64,000 bases of DNA, taken from positions 124,001-188,000 of the forward strand of contig NZ_LHVE01000020.1 of the NCBI RefSeq assembly GCF_001269655.1. Direction: 5' to 3'. Position numbers and translations under genes: made by a program. Of this stretch, positions 8,057 to 16,780 are shown in pieces. Source of the DNA: Pseudomonas thivervalensis (GTDB taxonomy: Bacteria; Pseudomonadota; Gammaproteobacteria; Pseudomonadales; Pseudomonadaceae). Positions within the stretch are counted from its first letter, which is position 1; every line of letters starts with the position of its first letter. The notes below the pieces were generated by a model, which saw only the letters and a list, made by a program, of their open reading frames with translations, was not told where the DNA came from and searched no databases.

Positions 8057-11000
8057 CTAGCCCTGCGCGGTCTTCTCCAGGTGCTCAAGAATGATCGGAT
8101 ACACATCCACCACCGCATCCTTGCCGAACATGCAGTCGATGTGGCCATACCCCGGCACTTCATGGCGGCTGAACAACTGCGGGCCATGCATCTCGCACAG
8201 TCGTTCGTAGGTCTTGAGGGTGCTTTGCGGCAGGTAGCACTGGTTGTCGGCGCCGCTGATGAAGCAGATCGGCAACTTCAACCGGTCGAAATGCGGCATG
8301 TAGACGTCGTTGCCCTTGAAGTCCACCAGGTGCCCCTTGCGCACGATCAGCGCCAAGTGCTCGAAGGTCTGGATGTTCGACTCGCCGAACAACTCATGCA
8401 GGTTGTCGTGCAGGGTTTCGTTGAGGGTGTCGTGGCGGTACAACGATGCATACATGAACGTGATGCGATGGCAGACCGGGTTGGTGCAATAGCCCTGGGC
8501 CTCGATCCGGGCATAGCCGTTGAGGGCCTTGTCGTAGAGTTTGTTGAACCAGCTTTCCTTGGTATCGGCGTAGGCCGTAAGGGACTTGATGCCGATGGCA
8601 TCGAGCATCCCCGGCAAATGCAGACCGGCCTTCAGCCCGGTGGCGGTGGCGACCACCGTGTCGGCGGCGATCTGCGAGCAGACCACCGAGCGCACCCCTT
8701 GCAGCCCCGCCAGCATCGACATGAAGAACGTCGTCGCGCCGTAGCAATGCACCACGCATTGCACGTCACGGGCCAGGGTCGCCTGCTGGATCTGCTCGAT
8801 GGCCGCCTTGAAGTCGTACTGGGCCACCTGGTCGCCGTTCCATTCGTTCTTGCTGGCCGGCAGCAGAATGCTCACCCGCAGATCCAACAGCCAGACGTCG
8901 TACTCGTGCTTGCACAGGTATTCCAGCAGGTTGGTGTGAATGGTGTCAGTGGAGAAGATATTCGAGCCCACGCCCAGGCCATGGACCAACATCACCGGGC
9001 CTTTGGTGCCGGCCTGGTAACGGGTCAGGCGCAGCTCGACGTTGTCTTCGGTCTGGAAGAAATGCACCACCGGCGCCGGCGCATCCAGCGGCCGTTTCAA
9101 CCGAGGCGGCGCGTCCGGGTTGAAGTAGACATCGCCGGCGAAGACACCGCCGTAGCTCTCCCACAGGATTCCGGCGAAGAACTTGCCAAACCGCGCCAGG
9201 GCCTCGACGCGCTCACGCTCGTTGCGGGCGTTGAGCACTTTCATGGTGGTCATCTGCTTGGCGAAGTCGGCTGGCAGGATGTGCATCACCCCGCAGCCGA
9301 GCACTTCGCCGGTCTTGTCCGGCCCGCGATAGAGCGTCACATAGAGCGTGCTGGTGTCATGCCAGATGTTCAGCACGCCGTTGTCCTCGGGCACGGTCTT
9401 GAAAGCGCTGAAGTAATAGTCGCTGCCGTCCTCGGCGGTCAGCTTCATGTCGTAGTTCATGTGCCGCACGCCGACCTGTTCCTGATACTGCTCGAACAGG
9501 TTGAACACCCCATTGCTGGCGACCAGTGGTTGCGGCGAGAGCAGCGGTGCATCGAGGGTGCCCACCAGGGTTGCGGCGTGTTCCGGTTCCTTGATCAGGC
9601 GGTTGAGGTCGGCCGCGGTGATGGTCAGGGTGAATTCGATGGGTGAGTTGTCGGCCTTGCCGCGCTTGGCCGCCGCTTCATACAGACTGAGGTCGGTGCC
9701 CTGGGCCTGGGTGAAGGCAGTGGAGAAGTAGCCCTTCATGGTTTCGGTGAACTGCACGCCGAGGGTCGGCGCCGCCACGGCTTTGCGCGGGGCCGAAGGC
9801 AGTGTGTAGTCGATGATCCAGCCCCGGTCGGCTGCCAGCAGCCCCATATTGCGCTCGCTCACCGCCGAGATCGTCAGCAACGGATTGACCGCCAGCGACG
9901 TGGGGATCACCGCGCCGTCGGTCACGTACAGGCCCGGGTAGACATCGGTACCGCTGGCGCCACTGAACACCTGGCCCTTGTGGTTGACCACGCCTTGCGT
10001 CGCGTCCTCGCCCATCACGCAACCGCCCAGGGGATGGACCGAGACGATGCTGTGCTTGAGCAGCTTGGTCCAGATCGGGTTCTCGACCCAGATCCCGCCC
10101 AGGGCCTTGGTGCTCTGGTGCAGGCGCTCGTTGCCGAGGGTGACGTTCTCCTGTTCGCCGACGCCGGGCCAGTCGATGCGCAACTGGTCCTTGTTGTCGA
10201 GCAGCATGCGGCCCTTGGCGTTGTCATGGCTCATGATCAGGTAAGTCTGCATGTTGTGCAGCGCGCCGTAATACGGCCCGCGCAGGAAGCTCTCGGCCTC
10301 CCGGCCCTTGTACCTGAGGCTGGCACCGAAACCGGTGTCGGTGGGCACGCCGATCATTTCGGCGAACGCCGCCATGCTCGGCACCATGGCCCGGCCGAGG
10401 GCACCGGGAATCGAACCTTCCTCGATGACCATGCGGCTGCGCCAGTCGCCTTCGGTGCGCATGTCGATGATCGAGGTGATGCACGGCCCCACCGGCTCCA
10501 GCTCCTTGGCCGAATGGGCGCCGAAGCCGATGCCGTTGATGACCTGGTCGCAGTTGTGGCCGAAGCCGAGGATGTCGCCGTTGCCGCTCATGTGCTCGCC
10601 CAACTGGTTGGACATGGACAAGCCCTTGTCCCGCGAGCGCAGCATGATTTCGGTGGAGCCCAGGGTGCCGGCGGAGACCACGACGATATCGGCCCGCACG
10701 AACAACGTAGGCGCCGAGAACAGTTCGCGACCGCTGTCCAGGTATTGGAAGTGCACGATCCAGCCGTCGCCGTCTCGTTCCAGGTGCCGTACCTCGGCCT
10801 GGCAGAAAATTTCCGTGCCGTGGTTCCAGGCGTCCGGCAGGTAGTTCATCAGCGTGGTGTTCTTGGCCTTGTTGTTACAGCCCGAGACGCAATCGCCACA
10901 GCCATTGCAGGGCAACTGTTCGACGCCGACGTGGTTGAGGTTGTTGGGCAACTTGTCGAAGGTCACGTTGATGGGCGGCTTGTAGAAATGCGCGCCTTGC

Positions 11001-11509
11001 TTGAGGTAATCGGCTGATTTCTTATGGGCGTCGAGCTTGGGCAGGTTCGGTGCCGACGCCGGATAGGGATTGGGCTTGAGCATCTCCCGGGCCCGGGCGT
11101 AGCCGTCCTTGAGCAACGTGTCCTGGTGGTCCCGTACCGCCTGAGGCCAACGCGGGTCCTCGAACACGCCAGGCTCCGGCTCCAGCGCAACGTTGGCATT
11201 GATCAGCGACGTGCCGCCCAGGCCACAACCGACCACCACGTTCTGCTGGGCGTTGACGTGCAGGTCGAACAGGCCGGTGCGCGAGCCGATGTGCCCGTCG
11301 GGGTCATGGACCTGCAGTTCCTCGGTGGCCGCGAGCAGGGTGTTGGGGTATTCGCCCGGCTGGATTTCCCGGCCACGCTCCAGCAGGCACACCTTGCGCC
11401 CGGCCCGGGACAGGCGCGAGGCGGCAATGCCGCCGCCGTAGCCGGATCCGATGACGACGACGTCGTAGTGCTCCTGGATATCACTGATGGGGGTTGAGAT
11501 CCGTGTCAT
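8057..11509 (-). CDS. GMC-family oxidoreductase fused to an alpha/beta hydrolase with a Cys nucleophile elbow
   Basis: 1150-aa multidomain protein. The start is the ATG at 11509, with AGAGGA seven bases upstream; a TTG two codons earlier is less likely. Residues ~15-560 are a GMC flavoprotein: FAD motif GSGYGGG (21-27), GCGLGGTSLINANV (~95), and the C-terminal HPLGGCVMG (~492) and AVNPLLTIS segments, most like cholesterol/long-chain alcohol oxidases. A Cys cluster CNGCGDCVSGC (C201, C204, C207, C211) has ferredoxin-like C-x2-C-x2-C-x3-C spacing. A middle region (~620-790) is unassigned. Residues ~815-1150 are an alpha/beta hydrolase with HGLGVGSN (oxyanion region), elbow VHCYGA (Cys922 where Ser is usual), acid SGADNQCY and His in VPGYGHID. 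No signal peptide is seen. First gene of the block with the cytochrome and phosphoesterase. Substrate unknown; a lipid or sterol-like alcohol/ester is a guess. Confidence 0.85.
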   Translation of the reverse strand: MTRISTPISDIQEHYDVVVIGSGYGGGIAASRLSRAGRKVCLLERGREIQPGEYPNTLLAATEELQVHDPDGHIGSRTGLFDLHVNAQQNVVVGCGLGGTSLINANVALEPEPGVFEDPRWPQAVRDHQDTLLKDGYARAREMLKPNPYPASAPNLPKLDAHKKSADYLKQGAHFYKPPINVTFDKLPNNLNHVGVEQLPCNGCGDCVSGCNNKAKNTTLMNYLPDAWNHGTEIFCQAEVRHLERDGDGWIVHFQYLDSGRELFSAPTLFVRADIVVVSAGTLGSTEIMLRSRDKGLSMSNQLGEHMSGNGDILGFGHNCDQVINGIGFGAHSAKELEPVGPCITSIIDMRTEGDWRSRMVIEEGSIPGALGRAMVPSMAAFAEMIGVPTDTGFGASLRYKGREAESFLRGPYYGALHNMQTYLIMSHDNAKGRMLLDNKDQLRIDWPGVGEQENVTLGNERLHQSTKALGGIWVENPIWTKLLKHSIVSVHPLGGCVMGEDATQGVVNHKGQVFSGASGTDVYPGLYVTDGAVIPTSLAVNPLLTISAVSERNMGLLAADRGWIIDYTLPSAPRKAVAAPTLGVQFTETMKGYFSTAFTQAQGTDLSLYEAAAKRGKADNSPIEFTLTITAADLNRLIKEPEHAATLVGTLDAPLLSPQPLVASNGVFNLFEQYQEQVGVRHMNYDMKLTAEDGSDYYFSAFKTVPEDNGVLNIWHDTSTLYVTLYRGPDKTGEVLGCGVMHILPADFAKQMTTMKVLNARNERERVEALARFGKFFAGILWESYGGVFAGDVYFNPDAPPRLKRPLDAPAPVVHFFQTEDNVELRLTRYQAGTKGPVMLVHGLGVGSNIFSTDTIHTNLLEYLCKHEYDVWLLDLRVSILLPASKNEWNGDQVAQYDFKAAIEQIQQATLARDVQCVVHCYGATTFFMSMLAGLQGVRSVVCSQIAADTVVATATGLKAGLHLPGMLDAIGIKSLTAYADTKESWFNKLYDKALNGYARIEAQGYCTNPVCHRITFMYASLYRHDTLNETLHDNLHELFGESNIQTFEHLALIVRKGHLVDFKGNDVYMPHFDRLKLPICFISGADNQCYLPQSTLKTYERLCEMHGPQLFSRHEVPGYGHIDCMFGKDAVVDVYPIILEHLEKTAQG

Positions 11510-11515
11510 GTTCAA

Positions 11516-12502
11516 GTCCTCTCAGGCAGAAGGGGCAACTCTGCGGTTGCCTGCAAATCGACAGGCGCACGAACGCCTGGCCACTGTCCCGTGCAGGGTC
11601 CAGCGGCAGTCAACGGTGCTACAGGGGGAAAAACCGGACGCTATAGACGCGCACGCTGATTGGCGGCGCGGCGGTGGATGCGTTTGTGCAACGAGGTGGG
11701 CGATGCTGGGACGCAGGTCAGCGGAGAAAGCGGGTGCGAGCGGGGGGGCTTGCTATCCATCATGTGTTCTCCCTGAACCAGATGTGGATAAAACGGCGAT
11801 GTCCTTGTGCCATGGAAGTGAAGACAGCCGGCAGACCTGCGTCAAGGTGGTTCCTTAGACCTGTATGAAATTTGACCTATCGCGATTTGCGCTATACCCG
11901 CCGTGGCTTGCAGCGTTTGGCGAACAAGTTATCCACATGACCACCCACAGCAAATGGGGACAAGTGTGGGTAGGTTGACCCTTTATTCAACGGCAACCTG
12001 AATAAAAACCGTGACTTATGGGCAATGACGGTTTCTTGGGTCTATCGGCTATTTTTTGAGCAACTCCCTGTAAGCCCCGAAACGCCTGGGCTGTGGAGGT
12101 GAGCGAACACCTTATCCACAGAAGCGCCAACAGTGTTTGGGGGTAAATTTGACGATTCTGTGGAAAACCCTTTGGACGGCATGTAATTCGAGGTTTTCAC
12201 GCGGTTTTCCTGATAAAAAAGAGAGTTTGATCACTTTATGATCAACTCACTGAAAACCCCGGCCCGCCTGGCTTGCAGCGTAGAGCGAACATCTTATCCA
12301 CAGAAGCGCCAACAGAGATTGGGGGCAAGTTTCGGCTGGAAGGGGTCGTTATTCACAAGTAAAAGCCAATAAAAACCGTGGGTTAGACTGGCTAATTTTT
12401 GAGCGCAGGCCTGGAGCGCCTGGTTTGCATGGGGTGCAGCAAGGGGCGAACAGGTTATCCACAGAGGCGCGCACAGGGATTGTGGGTAACACACATTTCA
12501 CT
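11516..12502. other. Gene-free region with a DnaA-box cluster in degenerate ~180-bp repeats
   Basis: No convincing gene. It holds five exact TTATCCACA 9-mers: 11783-11791 (minus), 11929-11937, 12112-12120, 12294-12302 and 12455-12463 (all plus). Two relaxed-consensus (TTWTNCACA) boxes are at 12159-12167 (minus) and 12349-12357 (plus). The four plus-strand boxes are 183, 182 and 161 bp apart and share flanks such as GCGAACA before and AGAAGCGCCAACAG after, so they are members of a degenerate repeat. A TTGATCA-5-TGATCAA palindrome lies at 12227-12245. The promoter of the GMC gene must also be here, but I could not place it. Confidence 0.8.
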
Positions 12503-12592
12503 TGTGGGAGCGAGCCTGCTCGCGATGAGGCCAGTGCAGTCAACCATGCTTTGACTGATAGACCGCTATCGCGAGCAGGCTCGCTCCCACAT
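12503..12592. repeat. REPIN (GI type)
   Basis: Inverted TGTGGGAGCGAGCCTGCTCG arms flanking about 40 bp, immediately downstream of the etfB stop codon. Confidence 0.88.
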
Positions 12593-12615
12593 GGGGTCAT
12601 GCAGTGAGCCTGGGT

Positions 12616-13386
12616 CTAGCGAACCACCCCTTCCTCCACCAGCAGCTTGAGGATCGCCTCGGCCCCCGCCTCCGGGCTCACGCCCTTGAGCACTTGCCCG
12701 CCTCCCCCGCTGGCCTTGGCCGTGGCGGCTTTCATGCGGTCGGCGCCGCTCTTGGCCTTGATCACTTTCAAGCGCTTGGGCCGTGGCTTGGCCGGTTGCA
12801 GGGTCGCCACCGCCAGCAAGGTGTCGTCGACCACTTCGACTTCTTCGGCGTGCAACGCCCCACGCCGGGCAGGGCCGTAGGCACTCTGCCGAGGTTTTGG
12901 CGCGGCGTTATCCACAGTGGCCAGGAACGGCAGGCGCACTTTGAGACGGCGCCGTTGACCACGGGGCAGGGCTTGCAGCACCAACGCCACACCATTATCG
13001 ATGGACTCGACCTGGGCCAGTCCCACCACCAGCGGCCAACCGAGATTCTCCGCCAGCAGGAACGGCAGCATGCCCGAGCCTTCACCGGTTTCCGCCTGGC
13101 TGCCGGTGAGCACCACTTGGGCGCCAGCGTCACGCAGGTAGTCGGTCAGGGCCGGCAGCGCGTCAGCCCCCTCGGGGTTGTCCAGGACGTGGAGTTCGTC
13201 CAGGCCCATGCCCAGGTAGGCGCGCAGGGCCGGTTCGGCCACGTCGCCGGCGTGCAGCACTTGCAGGTCGTTGCCGGCCAGTTGCAGGCCCAGTTCCACG
13301 GCCCGGGCGTCCTGTTCGGCCCGTCGAGGTCGACCAGAGGTCGGGTGGGCGCCAATGGACACGAGGCTGATCACTTGGGTACTCAT
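12616..13386 (-). CDS. etfB: Electron transfer flavoprotein beta subunit-like, dedicated to dimethylglycine demethylation
   Basis: 256 aa. N-terminal MSTQVISLVSIGAHPTSG and the HVLDNPEGADALPALTDYLRD, VVLTGSQAETGEGSGMLPFLLAENLG and LPFLATVDN segments match ETF-beta of the DgcAB/sarcosine type rather than the general fatty-acid ETF. It should pair with the adjacent etfA product to hold FAD (and AMP) and carry electrons from the DgcA/DgcB demethylase. The start has AAGGAAA upstream, and the gene follows etfA by 15 bp as the last cistron of the dgc operon. The C-terminal ~50 residues are Lys/Ala-rich. A perfect DnaA box occurs within the coding sequence at 12908-12916. Confidence 0.85.
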   Translation of the reverse strand: MSTQVISLVSIGAHPTSGRPRRAEQDARAVELGLQLAGNDLQVLHAGDVAEPALRAYLGMGLDELHVLDNPEGADALPALTDYLRDAGAQVVLTGSQAETGEGSGMLPFLLAENLGWPLVVGLAQVESIDNGVALVLQALPRGQRRRLKVRLPFLATVDNAAPKPRQSAYGPARRGALHAEEVEVVDDTLLAVATLQPAKPRPKRLKVIKAKSGADRMKAATAKASGGGGQVLKGVSPEAGAEAILKLLVEEGVVR

Positions 13387-13401
13387 GAACGTTTCCTTAG
13401 C

Positions 13402-14622
13402 TTAAGCCGCATCGCGCTTGGCTTCGTTGCGGTAAGCCTCTACCGCCGCGATCAAGGCCTGGAGAATCGCCGCGCTGTCACCGATCACCGACAGGTCTGC
13501 CCGTTTGATCATGTCGCAGCCCGGATCGAGATTGATCGCCACCACCTTGTCGCAGGCACCGATGCCCTGCAGGTGCTGGATCGCCCCGGAAATCCCCACG
13601 GCCACGTAGACCCGTGCCGTGACCCAGGTGCCGGACGCACCGACCTGGCGATCGCGGGCCATGAAGCCGTCGTCCACCGCCACCCGCGAAGCGCCTTCGG
13701 TGGCGCCCAGGGCCGCGGCGGTCTGGTGGAACAGCGCCCAGTCCTTGACCCCGTTGCCGCCGGAGAAAATGAATTCGGCCTCGGCCATCGGGATCGCGCC
13801 CGGGTCCACCGCCACCGCGCCAAGGTCTTCGATACGCGACAAGCTGCGGGCTACGCTTGTGGATAACTCCACCGGCAAGGCTTCGTGGCGGGTTTCGCTG
13901 ACCGGTTCGGCGCATTCGGCCGACGCAAGGATCAAGCGCGCCAACGGCCGGGCCAAGTCTTGCAGGCCCGCACCGGCGCGGCCGATGCACGCCTCGCCCT
14001 TGACCTGCCAGACCCGCGTGGCTGGGCGTTCGCCCAGGGCAGCGGCAAAACGCCGGCCCAGTTCTCCGCCACCGGTGCGGCTGTCAGGCAGCAGCCAATG
14101 ACGTGGATGGAACTGGTTATCCACAGCCCGCAGGCCTTGCACCCGTTGTTCCGGTGCATAACCACTGAACTCTTCGCCATCAAGCACCAGCAAGCGGTCG
14201 ACGCCCGCCGTGGCGAAGGCGCTTTCCTTGTGCTCACCGAACACCACCGCCAGCACCGCGCCTTCGCTGCCTGCAAGCTGATGGGCCAGGCCCAACAGGT
14301 CGCGGTCTTGGCTGCTGAGACGGCCACCGACCATGTCCGGAACGACGCAGATGTGAAACGCCGGTTGCGGTACTTGATGCAGCGGCAATTGCACTTCAAC
14401 GGCTGCAGTGCGCTTGCTCGCACCACCCTGCTGGGCACCACTGCGGTCGATGCGCTTGATGCCGTTGGGGCCGATGAAACCGATGCCATGGACGTTCTTG
14501 CGAATGACGCCGTTGGGCCCCATCCAGCTGTGCTGCACCGGTTGCATGGCCGCGTGCAGCGGGTGCAGGCGGTTGCGGGCGATCCACTCGGCGCGAGGGT
14601 CGCGGCGGATGATGTCGCTCAT
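13402..14622 (-). CDS. etfA: Electron transfer flavoprotein alpha subunit-like
   Basis: 406 aa. The C-terminal FAD domain shows the ETF-alpha hallmarks VGASGTWV, YVAVGISGAIQHLQG and INLDPGCDMIKRAD. The N-terminal ~60 residues (MSDIIRRDPRAEWIARNR onward) are an extension seen in the Pseudomonas glycine-betaine-cluster version and absent from canonical ETF-alpha (~310 aa). Its ATG overlaps the dgcB stop by one base (TAATG), implying translational coupling. It partners EtfB. Two exact DnaA boxes lie inside the gene (13858-13866 minus; 14117-14125 plus), an odd coincidence beside the intergenic cluster. Confidence 0.88.
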   Translation of the reverse strand: MSDIIRRDPRAEWIARNRLHPLHAAMQPVQHSWMGPNGVIRKNVHGIGFIGPNGIKRIDRSGAQQGGASKRTAAVEVQLPLHQVPQPAFHICVVPDMVGGRLSSQDRDLLGLAHQLAGSEGAVLAVVFGEHKESAFATAGVDRLLVLDGEEFSGYAPEQRVQGLRAVDNQFHPRHWLLPDSRTGGGELGRRFAAALGERPATRVWQVKGEACIGRAGAGLQDLARPLARLILASAECAEPVSETRHEALPVELSTSVARSLSRIEDLGAVAVDPGAIPMAEAEFIFSGGNGVKDWALFHQTAAALGATEGASRVAVDDGFMARDRQVGASGTWVTARVYVAVGISGAIQHLQGIGACDKVVAINLDPGCDMIKRADLSVIGDSAAILQALIAAVEAYRNEAKRDAA

Positions 14623-16571
14623 TAATGCACCTCCGCGGGTTCACGTTTGACCGGGGCCACAGGTTTGGCCGGGGCCGCGTCTTCCAGCAGCGCATCGGCC
14701 ACCAGTTCGGCAATGTCCTTGATCATCGGCCGCGGTTCGACCACGCCTTCGAGCATCGCGGTGCACTGTGGGCATCCCACAGCCACCAGCTCGGCGCCGG
14801 TTTCGCGGATGTCGTCCATGCGCATGTCGGGAATCCGTTGCTTGCCCGGGATGTCGGTGATCGGCGCGCCGCCGCCACCGCCGCAGCAACGCGAACGGAA
14901 ACCGGAACGTTGCATCTCCTTGACCTCGATGCCCAGGGCACGCAGCACCTGGCGTGGTGCCTCGTATTCGCCGTTGTAGCGGCCCAGGTAGCAAGGGTCG
15001 TGATAGGTGACGCTGTCGCCCTTGTGCTGGCCGAGGTTCAACGCACCGGCATCGATGATCTCCGCCATGTAGGTGCTGTGGTGTTGCACCAGGTAGTTGC
15101 CGTCGAAGGCGCCGTATTCGTTTTTCAGCACGTGGAAGCTGTGGGGGTCGCAGGTAACGATGCGGTTGAAGCTGTATTTGGCCAGGGTCTGGATGTTGCG
15201 TTTGGCCAACAGCTGGAACGTTGCTTCGTCACCCAGGCGCCGGGCCACGTCGCCGCTGTCGCGTTCTTCGAGGCCAAGCACGGCGAAGTCGATCTTCGCC
15301 GCCTTGAGCACTTTGACGAAGGCGCGCAGGGTGCGCTGGTTGCGCATGTCGAAGGCACCGTCGCCGACCCAGAACAGCACGTCGACGGATTTCTTCTCGC
15401 TGAGCAGGTTCAGGTTCAGGTCGGCCGCCCAGTTCATCCGCCCGCCCGGGGCGAAGCCGCCAGGGTTGTCGGTGGCGATGAGGTTTTCCAGCACCTCGGC
15501 GCCCTTGTTCGGCGTCGCGCCTTTCTCCAGAGTCAGGTGGCGGCGCATGTCGACGATGGCATCGACGTGCTCGATCATCATCGGGCACTCCTCGACGCAC
15601 GCCCGGCAGGTGGTGCAGGACCACAAGGTCTCGGCGTCCACCAGGCCGTTGACGATCGGCTGATGCGGATTGCCACCGTGCGCGCCCACCGGTTTGCCCG
15701 GATACGGGCTGCCGGCGAATTTCGCATCGGTGCCGCCGGCCAGGCCGACGACCATGTCCTGGATGAGTTTTTTCGGGTTCAGCGGCTGGCCGGCGGCGAA
15801 CGCCGGGCAGGCAGCCTCACATTTGCCGCACTGCACGCAGGCGTCGAAGCCCAGCAGTTGGTTCCAGGTGAAGTCCTTGGGTTTTTCCACACCCAGCGGT
15901 GCGGCGGGGTCGTTCAGGTCCAGCGGCTTCAAGCCGGTGGAGCGTCCACCGCCAAAGCGCTCGGCACGACGGTGCCAGGCCAGGTGCAGGGCACCGGCGA
16001 AGGCGTGTTTCATCGGCCCGCCCCAGGTCATGCCGAAGAATAATTCCGACACACCCCACAATACGCCGATACCCAGGATCGCCGCCACCAGCCAACCGCC
16101 GAAGTTCTCCGGGAGGATGCCCGCCACCGGCAGGGTCACCAGGAAGAACGACGCCGAGAAGGCCAACAGGCTTTTCGGCAGGCGCATCCACGGGCCTTTC
16201 GACAAACGCGCTGGTGGGTTGCGCCGCCGCAGGTACATGAAGATCGCGCCAACGAACATCACCGCCGACATCAGCAGCAGGGCGTAACCGAGGATGCGGT
16301 TGTGCAAGCCAAAACCGTGGACCAGGATCGCCAACACAATCGATGCCACCGCCCCGCCCGCCGTGGCGACGTGGGTGTTGGCGATGTACTTGTCCCGCGC
16401 CACCACATGGTGCAAATCCACCATGTAGCGCTTGGGCATGGCGAAGAGACCACCGATCAGGTCGACTTTCGAGGGTCGACCCCGGCGCCACATGTTCACC
16501 CGCCGCAAGGCGCCAAGGACCGCGAGGCCCAGGGCTGCGAACAGCAGGAATGGAAGAAGGGTGTTCAACAT
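14622..16571 (-). CDS. dgcB: Dimethylglycine demethylase subunit, membrane Fe-S (CCG-domain) protein
   Basis: 649 aa. Membrane segments lie in the first ~200 residues (MLNTLLPFLLFAALGLAVLG at the very N-terminus). Two 4Fe-4S motifs follow, CVQCGKCEAACP and CTTCRACVEECP, and then two CCG domains (HDPCYLGRYNGEYEAPR; RCCGGGGG and VGCPQC). It should take electrons from DgcA and/or the ETF into the membrane. Start: ATG at 16571 with GGGAGC upstream; a longer upstream reading runs through a REP element and is rejected. It is separated from dgcA by 209 bp containing a GII REPIN. Confidence 0.93.
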   Translation of the reverse strand: MLNTLLPFLLFAALGLAVLGALRRVNMWRRGRPSKVDLIGGLFAMPKRYMVDLHHVVARDKYIANTHVATAGGAVASIVLAILVHGFGLHNRILGYALLLMSAVMFVGAIFMYLRRRNPPARLSKGPWMRLPKSLLAFSASFFLVTLPVAGILPENFGGWLVAAILGIGVLWGVSELFFGMTWGGPMKHAFAGALHLAWHRRAERFGGGRSTGLKPLDLNDPAAPLGVEKPKDFTWNQLLGFDACVQCGKCEAACPAFAAGQPLNPKKLIQDMVVGLAGGTDAKFAGSPYPGKPVGAHGGNPHQPIVNGLVDAETLWSCTTCRACVEECPMMIEHVDAIVDMRRHLTLEKGATPNKGAEVLENLIATDNPGGFAPGGRMNWAADLNLNLLSEKKSVDVLFWVGDGAFDMRNQRTLRAFVKVLKAAKIDFAVLGLEERDSGDVARRLGDEATFQLLAKRNIQTLAKYSFNRIVTCDPHSFHVLKNEYGAFDGNYLVQHHSTYMAEIIDAGALNLGQHKGDSVTYHDPCYLGRYNGEYEAPRQVLRALGIEVKEMQRSGFRSRCCGGGGGAPITDIPGKQRIPDMRMDDIRETGAELVAVGCPQCTAMLEGVVEPRPMIKDIAELVADALLEDAAPAKPVAPVKREPAEVH

Positions 16572-16631
16572 AGGTGTTGCTCCCAAAGACCTCAGGGTCG
16601 TGTGCGCGCCAGTGAGAGCGACGCACCTACT

Positions 16632-16763
16632 TGTGGCGAGGGAGCTTGCTCCCGCTGGAGCGCGAAGCGCTCCCAAAACAGCCCCAGGTGTAAACCTGAT
16701 GCTCCTCGACTGATGATTTGGGGCCGCTTCGCAGCCCAGCGGGAGCAAGCTCCCTCGCCACAG
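16632..16763. repeat. REPIN (GII type)
   Basis: Inverted TGTGGCGAGGGAGCTTGCTC arms with paired inner stems, located between dgcA and dgcB inside the operon. Confidence 0.88.
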
Positions 16764-16780
16764 GTGATGGTGTTAAGCCG

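Noticed and set aside
1934..9646. Long antisense frames (for example 1934-3205, 6062-7966 and 8081-9646 on the plus strand)
   Set aside because: They lie on the opposite strand of well-supported genes (gbcB, cytochrome, GMC fusion), have compositionally biased, non-family sequences, and result from GC-rich codon bias.
11516..12615. This region as the chromosomal origin oriC
   Set aside because: No dnaA, dnaN, rpmH, gidA or parAB gene is in the window, and I did not find an origin-type AT-rich 13-mer array; I prefer a DnaA-binding regulatory or titration locus.
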